Part shown: positions 8,606-18,438 of the stretch, one piece after another
Position numbering within the stretch: position 1 is the first letter of the stretch
How the letters are laid out: each line of letters starts with the position of its first letter
DNA from: Rheinheimera soli
Lineage (GTDB): Bacteria > Pseudomonadota > Gammaproteobacteria > Enterobacterales > Alteromonadaceae
Length of the DNA stretch: 64,000 bases
Assembly: GCF_021290985.1 (NCBI RefSeq)
Contig: NZ_JAJOYU010000005.1
Coordinates: 62,001 to 126,000 of the forward strand
Reading direction: 5' to 3'
Position numbers and translations under genes: made by a program
Notes under the pieces: generated by a model
Database searches by the model: none
The model's input: only the letters and a program-made list of their open reading frames with translations
Told to the model about the DNA's origin: nothing

Positions 8606-10147
8606 TTACCCCCTGTGTCCGTACAAACTAAAGGCGGGGGCAACTGCGGCACCTACCAGTTCAGTATGCTGTAATACCTGATGGTGGTCTGGCATAGCGT
8701 TCACCATCTGTTGCAGCTGGTGCTGATAGCTGCTGAACCAGGACTGCAACTGGTTTGGATCCAAAGCGCCAAGGCGGGCATCCAGTTGTTGTGGCTGTAG
8801 GCCGTGGCCCAGATAAAGTGCCAGCCAACTGGCAGGCTGAAACAGCCCTTGCCGGTATTCCAGCAGATGGCCAGTTTCCTTAAACATCTCCAGTCGCTGC
8901 GCCAGACTGTCAGGTATCGCCATCTGGGCGCAATACTGCCAAAAAGGTTCTGGTCTGGAATTTAGCTTGTAATGCAGTATTAATAAGTCGCGTACCCGCA
9001 GGTATTCAAGCTGCATTTTTTGGTTAAACAGCTCACGCTCTATATCTCCTACCGGGTTGGATGGGAAATACTGCAGCAGACTTTCAATGGCAATTTGCAC
9101 CAGATATAAACTGGTGGACTCCAGCGGTTCCAGGAAACCAGAGGATAAGCCTATCGCAATACAATTTTTAACCCAGCTTTGTTTACGTCGCCCTGTAACA
9201 AACCGCAATGCTCTGGCTGGGGCTAAAGCTTTTTCCTCTAAGCCTGCCATTAATTCCTGCTCTGCGGCGCTGTCAGTCAGATAAGAGCTGCAATACACCA
9301 CGCCATTGCCGGTGCGGTGCTGCAATGGAATACGCCATTGCCAACCTGCAGCTATAGCTTTTGAGCTGGTGTAAGAAGGTGGGGTTGGGTCTTTTTCGCT
9401 GGGTACAGCCAAAGCCTTGTCGCAAGGTAGCCAATGCTGCCAGTTGTCATAACCAGTCTGGAGCGTTTTATCTATAAGCAAAGCGCTGAAACCTGAACAA
9501 TCAATAAAAAGATCGCCATCTATCTGCCGGCCATCTTCCAATATCAGTTGAGCAATATCGCCGTTGTTATGTTGTGCCACAGCCGTAACTTTGCCATCCA
9601 GCCATTCGACGCCCTGAGTGATTGAATGCTGACGTAACAAAGCGGCATACAGAGTTGCATCCAGATGATAGGCGTAGTTAAAAGCCGAGGCGGGGTCTTT
9701 CAGATCAGCCACTGGACGGCTGAACTTGCCTTGTTGGGCCATCAGTACGGCGAGCGAGTACTGACCATAGTCTTCTAGCCTGGCTGCTTTTTGCTGCTGT
9801 AACCAAAGCCAGTGTTGATGAAAAGGCAGGCCATATAAATCCTCACCACTTAAACCAAAAGGGTGGTAATAATCGCTGTTTGCCTGGCCCCAGCCACGAA
9901 AACGAATAGCCAGTTTATAACTAGCCCCTGTGGCCTGCATAAACTCAGTCTCGTCCAGGCCAACCCACTGGTTAAACTGGCGGATATGCGGAATAGTGGC
10001 TTCACCCACACCAACAGTACCTATCTGAGCCGATTCAATCAGTTGAATATTGTAACCATGTTGGGGTAAATATCTGGATAATGCCGCTGCTGTCATCCAA
10101 CCCGCAGTGCCACCACCCAAAATAACAATACGTTGTTTAGCTTCCAT
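8606..10147 (-). CDS. Flavin-dependent tryptophan-type halogenase (copy A, intact)
   Basis: 513 residues from ATG 10147; the ORF is open back to 10177, and the only AGGAG lies about 16 bases before this ATG, so the exact start is uncertain. It has GGGTAGWMTAAAL for FAD near residues 11-23, EATIP, the catalytic lysine K78 in GASYKLAIRF, GWQWRIPLQHR (WxWxIP) and EPLESTSLYLV. It is the first halogenase after the TonB-dependent receptor gene. The receptor-halogenase-halogenase-DUF6445 order recurs in marine and freshwater proteobacteria; characterised relatives brominate indoles. Substrate unproven. Confidence 0.9.
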   Translation of the reverse strand: MEAKQRIVILGGGTAGWMTAAALSRYLPQHGYNIQLIESAQIGTVGVGEATIPHIRQFNQWVGLDETEFMQATGASYKLAIRFRGWGQANSDYYHPFGLSGEDLYGLPFHQHWLWLQQQKAARLEDYGQYSLAVLMAQQGKFSRPVADLKDPASAFNYAYHLDATLYAALLRQHSITQGVEWLDGKVTAVAQHNNGDIAQLILEDGRQIDGDLFIDCSGFSALLIDKTLQTGYDNWQHWLPCDKALAVPSEKDPTPPSYTSSKAIAAGWQWRIPLQHRTGNGVVYCSSYLTDSAAEQELMAGLEEKALAPARALRFVTGRRKQSWVKNCIAIGLSSGFLEPLESTSLYLVQIAIESLLQYFPSNPVGDIERELFNQKMQLEYLRVRDLLILHYKLNSRPEPFWQYCAQMAIPDSLAQRLEMFKETGHLLEYRQGLFQPASWLALYLGHGLQPQQLDARLGALDPNQLQSWFSSYQHQLQQMVNAMPDHHQVLQHTELVGAAVAPAFSLYGHRG

Positions 10148-10175
10148 AATGACTAATGTATAGCTCCTGCATAAC

Positions 10176-10212
10176 AAGGTGCACTTTGGCGTTAGCCACC
10201 AAAGTGCACTTT
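10176..10212 (-). other. Intercistronic hairpin between receptor and halogenase A genes
   Basis: Arms AAGGTGCACTTTGG (10176-10189) and CCAAAGTGCACTTT (10199-10212) pair over 14 positions with one mismatch or wobble and a 9-base loop. No T-run follows on the minus strand, so it is not a simple terminator. Lying in the 102-base gap after the receptor gene, it could stabilise the receptor mRNA end or lower expression of the downstream enzymes. Confidence 0.6.
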
Positions 10213-10249
10213 GAATACTACAACCTCATAGCTCTACTGAGTAGCAACT

Positions 10250-13200
10250 TTAGAAGTTGCCACGCATCACTAAAGCGATACGACGGTCAGCAACAAACCA
10301 TGAACGACCCGCTTCCAGACCTTCATCATTCAGCAGCATCAGAGTTTCTGATTGTGAGTTTGTCAGGTTAGTCGCCTGCAAACCTATGCTGAAATTATCT
10401 GTCATGTTGTAAAACACTGAGCCATCCAACTGACCGCTGTCGTCATACCAAAGTGGTGCTTTACTGATCACATCTCTGGTGGTTAACAGGTACTTGGAAC
10501 GCCAGTTATAAGCCAGGCGCGAGCTCCATTTGCCTTTTTCATACATAGCAACCAGGTTAAAGGTGCGATCAGACTGCCCCTGTAAAGGCACATTGTCTAA
10601 GTTGACCCGTATACCTGTATCTGAGTTTTCATCTCCGTTCCAACTTTCATCTTCAACGTCTACGGTGTTATTGGGGACACCACTGGCATCTATATAAGTA
10701 AAGCTGGCTTGCATACCTAAACCATTCCAGGGTTCAGGCAACATGTCATAAAACTGTTGATAAGACAGTTCTAAACCATCCATTTTGCCATCGCCACCAT
10801 TGGTTGTGGTGCTAATGAGTGAGGTTTGGGTTACCCCAGTGTCAGGGTTCGTCATGGATTGCGGAAATGCACCTTGCACAAAGTAATTTTTCAAATCTTT
10901 GTGGAACAAAGTGGCACTTAACTGACCCACATCAGCGAAATACCATTCCAGAGAAATGTCGTACTGTATAGACTCCATAGGTTTCAGGTAGGGATTGCCA
11001 CCACTGCCTGTCCAAGCCGGAACAAAGGCGCGCTCTATCATATTATCCTGTGGTGGAGGCGGATTATCCGGGTCAATAACGCTAATAGGCCGCACCGACT
11101 GCACAGATTCATTGCCTAAAGTCACTCTGTTTTGTACATCACCCATATCAGGTAAAGCTACAGCTTTAGAAAAGGCAAAACGTGATACCAATTCGTCAGT
11201 CAGCTCCACTTTAATGTTGAAGCTGGGCAACAGCATGGTGAACTTAGTTTCTGCTGTCAGGCGCTGTTCGCTGTCATTACCAAAGGCTCTGTCGTTGTCT
11301 GGCAGGTAGTTGATCGGATCGCCCGCCCAGCGATTTTCAGGAGCTTCCAGTGCAGCTTCCAGATCAGCATAAGTACCTGCTGCTATCTGCTGATTCAGGT
11401 AATCCAGCACCACAGGTTGAGTCAGCTGTTGGTTTCGCAGTGATTCTGGTGGCAGAAAATCCGGTAGCAGATCCGGGAAAGTGACAAAACCATTGGCCTC
11501 ACGGTCCAGTACCACATAACGTAAACCAATGTTACCACCATAACGCAGTTCGCCATCTCCTTCGAAATTCAGTCGGAAATACACGGCTTTGTTGGTTTCA
11601 GTGGTGTCATTGACTTCACCTGGTGTGAAAATGCCAAATTCTGAATCCACACCAGCGCGTTGTGGATAAGGAGTCCAACTGCCGCCAGCGGATTGGAATG
11701 GCTGTCGGGCTGGATTTGCTCCCATAATAGAACGGACATAAGCTTCAGTGGCATGTATGGTCTGGTTACCCGGTATATTGGCGATGCCGCCACCATGGAA
11801 ATCTGACCAATCAACCAATTCAAAATCAGTCTCTGAGCCTTCCAGTGTATCCAGCCAGCCAGCGGGAGCAGCGCTACTGAACTCTGGTGCTAAAGCGCCC
11901 CAGTTCCAGCTGGTAGTCCGCACTGTTTGCTCACGTTTGGCATAACGAATACCAGCCTGAATGGAGGTCATAATGCCTTTGTTTTCCAGATGGTAAGTCG
12001 CGTCCAAACGAGTGGCAAAAGAATCGCCCTCTGAGCGTTCATAGTGATCCATGGCACTGCGCAGCAAATAGGAGCTTGGATCCTGGAAGTAATTACTATC
12101 TCCCGCCGGGTCACCGCTAAAGCCAGGATAACCATTGGCAAATAATTCCGGATTGGCATCACGATAACCAAACCAGGGGTCAATTAACGACATAGTAGGA
12201 GTGCTGCCTGTAACATCATAAGACTGACCAGCAAAAGCGCCGGTATGGACTACCACGTCATCGTCACTGGTTTCAGCCTTCACCACCTGGAAGTCGCTGG
12301 TTAATTCCAGGCGCTCATTCGGTTTCCATTTGAAATTCAGCGAGAAATCTTCAACCAGAGTTTCGGTATCTTTGACCCTGCTATCAAACTGCGTCATATA
12401 ACCAAACTGGCTTCGGGCATTATCTCCCCAGGCTCTTGGGACTCTGTCAGCGTTGCCGTCGGCGGCGCGCCAGCCGTCTACACCCTGAGTGATAATACCT
12501 GATTCAAACAAGCCCTTGTCGTCGAACTCAAACTCTGTACCTTCAAGCGGACGGGTACGACGATTGTCTATGTTGTAGTAGCCCCCTTGATATTTCACCG
12601 CCTGCTCATGCCAGGATAAACGTGAATCAGAGCGGATATATTGAAAAGTACCAAGGAAGCTGTCATCGCTGTTTTGCCACTGCAAAGCCGTTGACATACC
12701 AGTACGTTCACGGTCATCAAATTTTTTCAGTAAGTTGGATGCATTGGGTAACCAGACTGTACCCTTGCCATCTGTTCCAACAAAATCTTCCGCACCTGGC
12801 AGAGTATTGGCGTAGAACGGCACATAAGCATCAGACTGAATACCGTGAGACTCGCCATACTGCTGAGAATGTGCGGCGTTTATCAAAAAGCCAAATTCGC
12901 TGCCACCATCAAGCTGATATCTGTCGCTAAAAATAGCGGACAGGGTGGGGCTGCCTTTTTCTGCCAAATCGCCATAAGAATAGTCGCCGCTAATGGAAAA
13001 CAAGCGGCTGCTTGCGTCAAAAGGCTTTCTGGTTCTCAAACTGACTGTGCCACCAATACCGCCTTCAATCATATCGGCAGTCTGGTTTTTATAGATATCC
13101 ACGCCACCCATTAACTCAGGTGATACGTCCTGAAAGGATAAGCCACGTCCAGAGTTGGCGGTAAATGAATCACGACCATTAAACTCACTGCGGGTTTGCG

Positions 13201-13588
13201 TCATACCCCGAATAATGGCGCCGCTACCTTCCACACTGAAGTGATCCGGGTCGTCTGGGCCGGCGAAACGCTCTATCGACACGCCTGGAACCCTCTGTAT
13301 GGCTTCCAGCACGCTACGATCCGGCAGTACGCCAATATCTTCAGCGGAAATACCATCTACTACCGTATCAGCCAGGCGTTTGACATTCTGAGCGCTTTGC
13401 AGGTTCGCTCTGGTGCCTTTCACCTCTATGATCTCTACACCTTCTTTGACTGCTTCCTGCTCAGCTGTTTTGTCTGTTTCCTGCGCCTGAACAGAAACCG
13501 ACATTCCCACTATGGCCATCGCCAGCAGCGACTTTCTGAATATGGGCCTGTCAGACCTTTTGTGTATTGCACTTCTTGTCGGTGCCAT
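10250..13588 (-). CDS. TonB-dependent receptor of the halogenase operon
   Basis: 1112 residues from ATG 13588, chosen for the GGGGAGAG ribosome-binding site just upstream; longer in-frame starts add a charged non-signal tail. A signal peptide ends near SVQA/QETDK. The plug domain follows (GISAEDIGVLPDRSVLEAIQ, VPGVSIERF, IIRGMTQTRSEFNGR, GGVDIYKNQTADMIEGG, GGTVSLRTRKPF), then a long beta-barrel that ends in an aromatic residue (ALVMRGNF). Layout and length fit the Xanthomonas/Caulobacter-type TonB receptors (TIGR01782 type). It imports a scarce outer-membrane ligand; beside halogenases that ligand may be an aromatic compound, polymer or peptide. It starts the minus-strand operon. Confidence 0.92.
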   Translation of the reverse strand: MAPTRSAIHKRSDRPIFRKSLLAMAIVGMSVSVQAQETDKTAEQEAVKEGVEIIEVKGTRANLQSAQNVKRLADTVVDGISAEDIGVLPDRSVLEAIQRVPGVSIERFAGPDDPDHFSVEGSGAIIRGMTQTRSEFNGRDSFTANSGRGLSFQDVSPELMGGVDIYKNQTADMIEGGIGGTVSLRTRKPFDASSRLFSISGDYSYGDLAEKGSPTLSAIFSDRYQLDGGSEFGFLINAAHSQQYGESHGIQSDAYVPFYANTLPGAEDFVGTDGKGTVWLPNASNLLKKFDDRERTGMSTALQWQNSDDSFLGTFQYIRSDSRLSWHEQAVKYQGGYYNIDNRRTRPLEGTEFEFDDKGLFESGIITQGVDGWRAADGNADRVPRAWGDNARSQFGYMTQFDSRVKDTETLVEDFSLNFKWKPNERLELTSDFQVVKAETSDDDVVVHTGAFAGQSYDVTGSTPTMSLIDPWFGYRDANPELFANGYPGFSGDPAGDSNYFQDPSSYLLRSAMDHYERSEGDSFATRLDATYHLENKGIMTSIQAGIRYAKREQTVRTTSWNWGALAPEFSSAAPAGWLDTLEGSETDFELVDWSDFHGGGIANIPGNQTIHATEAYVRSIMGANPARQPFQSAGGSWTPYPQRAGVDSEFGIFTPGEVNDTTETNKAVYFRLNFEGDGELRYGGNIGLRYVVLDREANGFVTFPDLLPDFLPPESLRNQQLTQPVVLDYLNQQIAAGTYADLEAALEAPENRWAGDPINYLPDNDRAFGNDSEQRLTAETKFTMLLPSFNIKVELTDELVSRFAFSKAVALPDMGDVQNRVTLGNESVQSVRPISVIDPDNPPPPQDNMIERAFVPAWTGSGGNPYLKPMESIQYDISLEWYFADVGQLSATLFHKDLKNYFVQGAFPQSMTNPDTGVTQTSLISTTTNGGDGKMDGLELSYQQFYDMLPEPWNGLGMQASFTYIDASGVPNNTVDVEDESWNGDENSDTGIRVNLDNVPLQGQSDRTFNLVAMYEKGKWSSRLAYNWRSKYLLTTRDVISKAPLWYDDSGQLDGSVFYNMTDNFSIGLQATNLTNSQSETLMLLNDEGLEAGRSWFVADRRIALVMRGNF

Positions 13589-14117
13589 CAGCACTCTCCC
13601 CTTTTTGTTTTTGTCTTGCCACTCAACAGCAGTCAGTTGCCTCCCCCGTCTGTCCCTGTGGCGCTGTTTGCCAGCTATTATTATTTCCTGCACTTCTAGG
13701 CTAACGTACCGCTTTTTATACCGTTATTCATCGTCATAGCTGCCCATGTTGATACTGAGTCGTGTGAGTCTGGACGTCAAACCGTCTCAGAAAAAACGAA
13801 ATAGCGAAAACAGAATTCGCACCTTTTTTGAGCGGTGATGCATTAACCTGGTGCAGATGGAATTTAACGAGATGAGAGGGAATACTGGCAGGGTGAAGAA
13901 CCCATTGAGCGATCAGTTTGACTGTGAGTTCAGAATGGAGTTTGTAACATAGAACAGTGCTGATGATGCACGGTAGGCAAGGCAGCCAGACTGCGATGAT
14001 GAAACCTATAGTTATAGATATTTATCTGTTTTACCTACAACCGACAGTCTTTGTAAGCAGCCTGATCCCTGTATTGATCGGACAGACCAGACGAATGTCC
14101 GGCCTGTCCGTATGAAA
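13589..14117. other. Intergenic region upstream of the halogenase operon, no gene seen
   Basis: 529 bases between the receptor start and the stop of the lipoprotein gene on the same strand. It must hold the operon promoter, but no clear -35/-10 pair or operator stands out. An inverted repeat CGGACAGACC (14079-14088) / GGCCTGTCCG (14101-14110), nine of ten pairing, lies just beyond the lipoprotein stop but lacks a T-run. No open frame here looks like a protein. Confidence 0.5.
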
Positions 14118-14993
14118 TTACTGCACTTTGTAGCTGTGCAGCTGATCTTTGGCAAAATAATGCACCCCAAATAACAAGCCGCCGGAATGGGCATCTTCTG
14201 TGGGTTTACCTGAGCAGCGCAAAATCACGTGGTCTGCTTTTTCTTCCACCAGATCTTCGTTTGGGAACACCATAAAGTCTGGTGAAACTAAACCCGCCAT
14301 TTTGCTGCCTACTATGTAATAACTGCCAAAGTTGACCTTTTTGCCGCTGGACTCCAGTTGTCCTGCTTTATCCCGCTCAATTAATCCAAGCAAAATTTGC
14401 GCACCTGCTGTCAGTTCAGCTTTGAATTTTTCAAGCTCAGCCTGGGATGGTTTTTTAATATCCTTTACCGGGATTTTGGTTGGTAAATGGTATAAATAAC
14501 GACCTGTCCAGCTTGGCTCTTCCAACTGGAATATCAAGGACATACGATACACATCATCTGCCCCTTCCTGGATCACTACATAAGGATAAAGTGATACCGC
14601 TTTGCCATTGCTGCTACTTGAACTATTGAACAGAGGCCTGCTTTTGCTAAGGTCTGCAGTGATCTGATAGGGGTCTATGCCAATAAACTCATCTTTGTAA
14701 TGTGAGGTGGTGGACTGGTTGTAAGCATCCACAGCCAGCTCACCGACAAAAGGAATAGGGTTCAGCATCAGCGCCGCACTTTCTGCCTGGACAAAAATAT
14801 ACTGTGAACCGGCAAAGCTGCTGCCTTCAGACGGAATAGCTTTAGGTAATGCATGCACCACTGTAATTTGACCAACAGGAGTGGCTTTTGCCAGCGACGT
14901 GCTGGCCGTTGGACTGCTGCAACCCTGTAGCAACAGAGCACAAGTACCGAGCATCAACACCAGAGTTTTACTTTTTATCTTCAGTGAATTCAT
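14118..14993 (-). CDS. Lipoprotein of unknown function
   Basis: 291 residues from ATG 14993, with AAGGAAGG directly upstream. The signal peptide ends in a lipobox LLLQGC, so the mature protein is lipid-anchored at a cysteine near residue 28. The rest is soluble, with no repeated motif and no family I recognise; it contains one stretch rich in S and T after the cysteine and a hydrophilic middle. It follows the LytTR regulator by 58 bases on the same strand and may be its target or partner. Confidence 0.7.
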   Translation of the reverse strand: MNSLKIKSKTLVLMLGTCALLLQGCSSPTASTSLAKATPVGQITVVHALPKAIPSEGSSFAGSQYIFVQAESAALMLNPIPFVGELAVDAYNQSTTSHYKDEFIGIDPYQITADLSKSRPLFNSSSSSNGKAVSLYPYVVIQEGADDVYRMSLIFQLEEPSWTGRYLYHLPTKIPVKDIKKPSQAELEKFKAELTAGAQILLGLIERDKAGQLESSGKKVNFGSYYIVGSKMAGLVSPDFMVFPNEDLVEEKADHVILRCSGKPTEDAHSGGLLFGVHYFAKDQLHSYKVQ

Positions 14994-15051
14994 AACCTTC
15001 CTTAGCTGTTTTGAGAACAACACAATTTGTAGCAAATTTTCAGACTGACGA

Positions 15052-15978
15052 CTACAGCTTGCCCTGAAAACGAGCCCGGAATTCGTCTTTAAAACGCCTG
15101 GATAAATTCAGCCGCTCGCCGCTGTTGAGTAAAATTTCACCATCACCGCTGGGCTCGTAACTGATGCTGTTAATGGCATGGTGATTGACAGCAAAACTGC
15201 GGTGAATACGGCTGAAACCTTTGTGTTGCAGGGTTTCAACTGTTTTGGCAAGGGTAGCTCGCAGCGGGTAAATCCGCCCTTTGCTGTGTAAATTGACATA
15301 GTTACCGGATGACTCCAGCCAGTCGATATCGTCCACTTTCACCAGAAATTCTTTATCCAGTTTACGCACCAGAAAATGTTCGGGTGAGGAGTTGTTGTGG
15401 TTGGCTGCTGTGCTGTCTTCGTTTTGCTCAGCACCAATCAGCATAGCGTCACCTTTTAACCGCCGATAGATAAAATCTGCACTATGGAACACCGCAAGCA
15501 AAAACAGATAACCCCAAACATCTTTGCGGTATTCATAAAAGAACTCACGGGCTAAAGGCCCAAAATCATAGCCTCTGCCGAGTAGCCCATACACCAGCTT
15601 CCGCAGCGCTACCATCAGGCTGACATGGCCAATACAAAACAACAAACTGGCGACAAAATGCTGCAACAATTGCCAGCGCAGCGCACTAAAGCGGGGCGGT
15701 ACCAGTCTGAAAAACCAGACTAAAACCGGCAGCATGATTAAAGTGCCAATAGCGCTGCTGTATTCCCACAGCAATGGCTCCCACCATTGCAGGGTAGAAA
15801 GGGCATCCCTCTGGTGCTCCATCCAGACTGAACTGGCGTTAATACCGTTATTTAATAGCAGGTAAAAGGCAAAGGCCAGATAGCTATACAGCACTTTGTG
15901 TTGGTCAAAACGTTCAAACCAGTTTTTAGTCACAGCATTGGTCCCCACAAGCCACCTTTTATCCCTGAAATCCACCAC
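15052..15978 (-). CDS. Membrane-bound LytTR family transcriptional regulator
   Basis: 308 residues. The N-terminal half has about four hydrophobic segments (SYLAFAFYLLLNNGI; LIMLPVLVWFFRLV; FVASLLFCIGHVSLMV; YLFLLAVFHSADF). The C-terminal ~100 residues are a LytTR DNA-binding domain: FLVRKLDKEFLVKVDDIDWLE, GNYVNLHSKGR, FSRIHRSFAVNHHAI and LNLSRRF. No receiver domain is present, so sensing probably goes through the membrane part. It diverges from the acyltransferase gene (78-base gap) and precedes the lipoprotein gene; either could be regulated by it. Confidence 0.87.
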   Translation of the reverse strand: MVDFRDKRWLVGTNAVTKNWFERFDQHKVLYSYLAFAFYLLLNNGINASSVWMEHQRDALSTLQWWEPLLWEYSSAIGTLIMLPVLVWFFRLVPPRFSALRWQLLQHFVASLLFCIGHVSLMVALRKLVYGLLGRGYDFGPLAREFFYEYRKDVWGYLFLLAVFHSADFIYRRLKGDAMLIGAEQNEDSTAANHNNSSPEHFLVRKLDKEFLVKVDDIDWLESSGNYVNLHSKGRIYPLRATLAKTVETLQHKGFSRIHRSFAVNHHAINSISYEPSGDGEILLNSGERLNLSRRFKDEFRARFQGKL

Positions 15979-16056
15979 AAACCTATTCAGCGCTGTGCGC
16001 TCGCGTTCGCAGCGGACAGAATCAAATACAACACCCTACCAAAGAGGATTATTAGC

Positions 16057-17280
16057 ATGACACGAACTGACACTGGCCGTCGATATGAACTCGATTGGTT
16101 ACGCACCCTGGCTTTTGCGTTACTGATTTTGTACCACATTGGTATGTATTATGTCGCCGACTGGGGTTGGCACATTAAAAGTGAGCAAACCTTTGAGGGC
16201 TTGCAGGAACTGATGATTTTGACCAACCCATGGCGTATGTCCTTGTTATTTTTACTGGCAGGTATGGCGCTGAGTTTAGTTTTGCCGCGTATCAGTCGAT
16301 TGAAACTATTAGGGCTACGTTCCAAGCGTTTATTGATCCCTTTGCTATTCACCATGTTTGTGGTGGTGGTACCACAAGTCTATTACGAGGCCTTAAGCCA
16401 GCAACTGATCCAGCCGGGTTATCTGCAGTTCTGGTGGCAGTATGTCAATCCTGTTACTGACTTATTGCCCGATCATCATAGCCCTATTGGTTTACTCACC
16501 TGGAACCATGCCTGGTTTATTCCGTATTTATGGTGTTACAGCCTGCTGGTGTTGTTGTGTTACCCGCTGCTGAATGCAGTATCAGAAGCAGGCTGGTTGC
16601 AACAGCTGCAGGGCCGGTATGCTTTGGCACTGGTTTTTGGCTTGATGTTATGGGCCTGGTGGATGTTAAAGGCGGATTTTCCAAGCACTCATGCCTTAGT
16701 CGATGATTGGTATAACCATGCTAAATATTTTCTGGTGTTTATTGCGGGTTTTTTATTGGCGCGACAGGATCTGTGGTGGCAACAACTGGTAGCGAACAGA
16801 AGGGTATGGTTGGTGATAGCACTGTGCTGTTACTGCCTGATTATTGCTGAACGCAATGATGTGTTTGATTATTACTCAGGCCCGACAAATAGTGAAACGT
16901 TGCACAATATGCTGTTTGGTTCTGTACTGGTGATCAATCACTGGGTGTGGTTACTGGCCGTATTGGGTTATGCCGGAGCTTATCTGGCAAAAACAAATAG
17001 CCCGTTGTTAAGGTACTGCAACGATGCTGTGTTGCCCTGGTATATTTTGCACCAAACATTAATTATTCTGTTTGCAGCCTGGTTAAAACCTTTGGCTATA
17101 CCTGCAATTGCAGAGTTTCCATTATTGTTGGCTTTGACTATTGCAGGCTGTTATCTGGGCTATGAACTAATACGCCGTGTTGCATTGTTAGGTTGGTGTT
17201 TTGGGTTGGGCAAAGCCCATCAGAGCATTCAGAATTCAAACTCCACTGAGCCATTATCGGTGACAAGGCCTGTAAGTTGA
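16057..17280 (+). CDS. Acyltransferase family 3 membrane protein
   Basis: 407 residues from ATG 16057, with AAAGAGGA at 16041-16048. It begins RRYELDWLRTLAFALLILYH, the acyltransferase-3 signature in which an early Arg and the His at the end of TM1 take part in catalysis. Ten or so membrane segments follow, with a C-terminal segment AVLPWYILHQTLIILFAAW. Such proteins O-acylate extracytoplasmic glycans or lipids (OpgC-like). The acceptor is unknown. Divergent from the LytTR regulator gene. Confidence 0.87.
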   Translation: MTRTDTGRRYELDWLRTLAFALLILYHIGMYYVADWGWHIKSEQTFEGLQELMILTNPWRMSLLFLLAGMALSLVLPRISRLKLLGLRSKRLLIPLLFTMFVVVVPQVYYEALSQQLIQPGYLQFWWQYVNPVTDLLPDHHSPIGLLTWNHAWFIPYLWCYSLLVLLCYPLLNAVSEAGWLQQLQGRYALALVFGLMLWAWWMLKADFPSTHALVDDWYNHAKYFLVFIAGFLLARQDLWWQQLVANRRVWLVIALCCYCLIIAERNDVFDYYSGPTNSETLHNMLFGSVLVINHWVWLLAVLGYAGAYLAKTNSPLLRYCNDAVLPWYILHQTLIILFAAWLKPLAIPAIAEFPLLLALTIAGCYLGYELIRRVALLGWCFGLGKAHQSIQNSNSTEPLSVTRPVS

Positions 17281-17430
17281 GAAAAAGGCCTAAGCAGCTA
17301 GAGTATTTGCAATCGGCCTGTTTTGCCTTTACCACTTATCGAATCAATAACACCAAGTATGAAGGGGATGATACCCTGATGCGGCTTGTTTAGATTGAGC
17401 TGACAGGTCGGATAGTTAAGTCTGACAAGA

Positions 17431-17457
17431 CGGCCAGTAAACGACTGGCCATTTTTT
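17431..17457 (+). terminator. Rho-independent terminator after the acyltransferase gene
   Basis: GGCCAGT (17432-17438), loop AAACG, ACTGGCC (17444-17450), then A and six T. It is 150 bases after the acyltransferase stop and ends 58 bases before the kinase start. The intervening 150 bases show no open frame of note. Confidence 0.8.
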
Positions 17458-17514
17458 ATAAAAATAACCTGATTAGGCTGTTTCAGCCCTGAACTCAGAA
17501 GGAACACACATAAC

Positions 17515-18438
17515 ATGACTGATAGAGTTGCATCCACCGAACAGACAGCAAGCAAGACCTGGTATCTGGGTATAGACGGTGGGGGCAGCCATTGCCGCGT
17601 GATGTTACAGGACCATACCGGCCTTTTACTTGGCGAGGGTTTTGGCGGACCGGCTAATCCTGTTTACGGCACAGAACAAGCTATCCAGTCTATTCTCACT
17701 GCAACAGACGAAGCTTTGTTACGGGCGGGCTTGACTCCTGCGGATAAAAACCAACTGATAGTTGGAGCTGGCCTGGCTGGTTTACATTTGCCCTTGATGC
17801 AACAGGCAATGCAACAGTGGCAACATCCGTTCAAAGCCTTGTACCTGACCACAGATTTGCATGTAGCTGCAACAGGAGCCCATCAGGGGCTGGATGGGGC
17901 AGTGATTATTCTGGGGACTGGTTTTAGCTCTTTAGCTGCCCATCAGGGTCAACTCACCCAAATTGGCGGTTATGGTTTTCCTATTAATGCAACTTGCAGC
18001 GGTGCATGGTTTGGCCTTGAAGCTGTTAAAGCCGTATTACTTGATGCTGATGGCGTAGGTTTGTCCACCAAGCTAACCTCTATTTTGCTAAAAGATAAAA
18101 CGGCCACAGCATTAGCAGAGCAGTATATGAATGCTTCTGCCACTGATTATGCCAAGCTGGCACCACTGGTGTTTGAGCTGGCCGATCTGGGAGACAACGT
18201 TTGTCTGTCTTTTATTCAGCATGGCGCTGCTTTTATCAATCAGGTGATCCGCAAACTTCTCACCACTCAGGTGTCCAGAGTCTCGATGATAGGGAGCATC
18301 TCTGAACGTATTAAGCCCTGGCTGGATCCGCAATTATCTGTATGTATCAATCCTGCATTTTCTTCACCGGAGCAGGGTGCCATTTTATTTGCCAGACAGT
18401 CGCATCAGGCGGCTCTGCGTGTTGCTAAGGAAAACTAA
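17515..18438 (+). CDS. BadF/BadG-type ATPase, probable N-acetylglucosamine kinase
   Basis: 307 residues. The phosphate-binding loop of the ASKHA fold is plain: LGIDGGGSHCRVML near residues 19-32, then GFGGPANP, and VIILGTGFSSLA for phosphate 2. Proteins like this phosphorylate GlcNAc. The stop overlaps the start of the glycosylasparaginase gene (TAATG), and together they would release and phosphorylate GlcNAc from glycoasparagine. The partner is broken here. Ribosome-binding site AGAAGGA upstream. Confidence 0.82.
   Translation: MTDRVASTEQTASKTWYLGIDGGGSHCRVMLQDHTGLLLGEGFGGPANPVYGTEQAIQSILTATDEALLRAGLTPADKNQLIVGAGLAGLHLPLMQQAMQQWQHPFKALYLTTDLHVAATGAHQGLDGAVIILGTGFSSLAAHQGQLTQIGGYGFPINATCSGAWFGLEAVKAVLLDADGVGLSTKLTSILLKDKTATALAEQYMNASATDYAKLAPLVFELADLGDNVCLSFIQHGAAFINQVIRKLLTTQVSRVSMIGSISERIKPWLDPQLSVCINPAFSSPEQGAILFARQSHQAALRVAKEN

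Noticed and set aside
13196-13699. 167-codon frame antisense to the TonB receptor start
   Set aside because: Antisense to a clear gene with no family likeness; a shadow frame.
14079-14110. Inverted repeat taken as terminator of the lipoprotein gene
   Set aside because: Nine of ten bases pair but no T-run follows on the minus strand.
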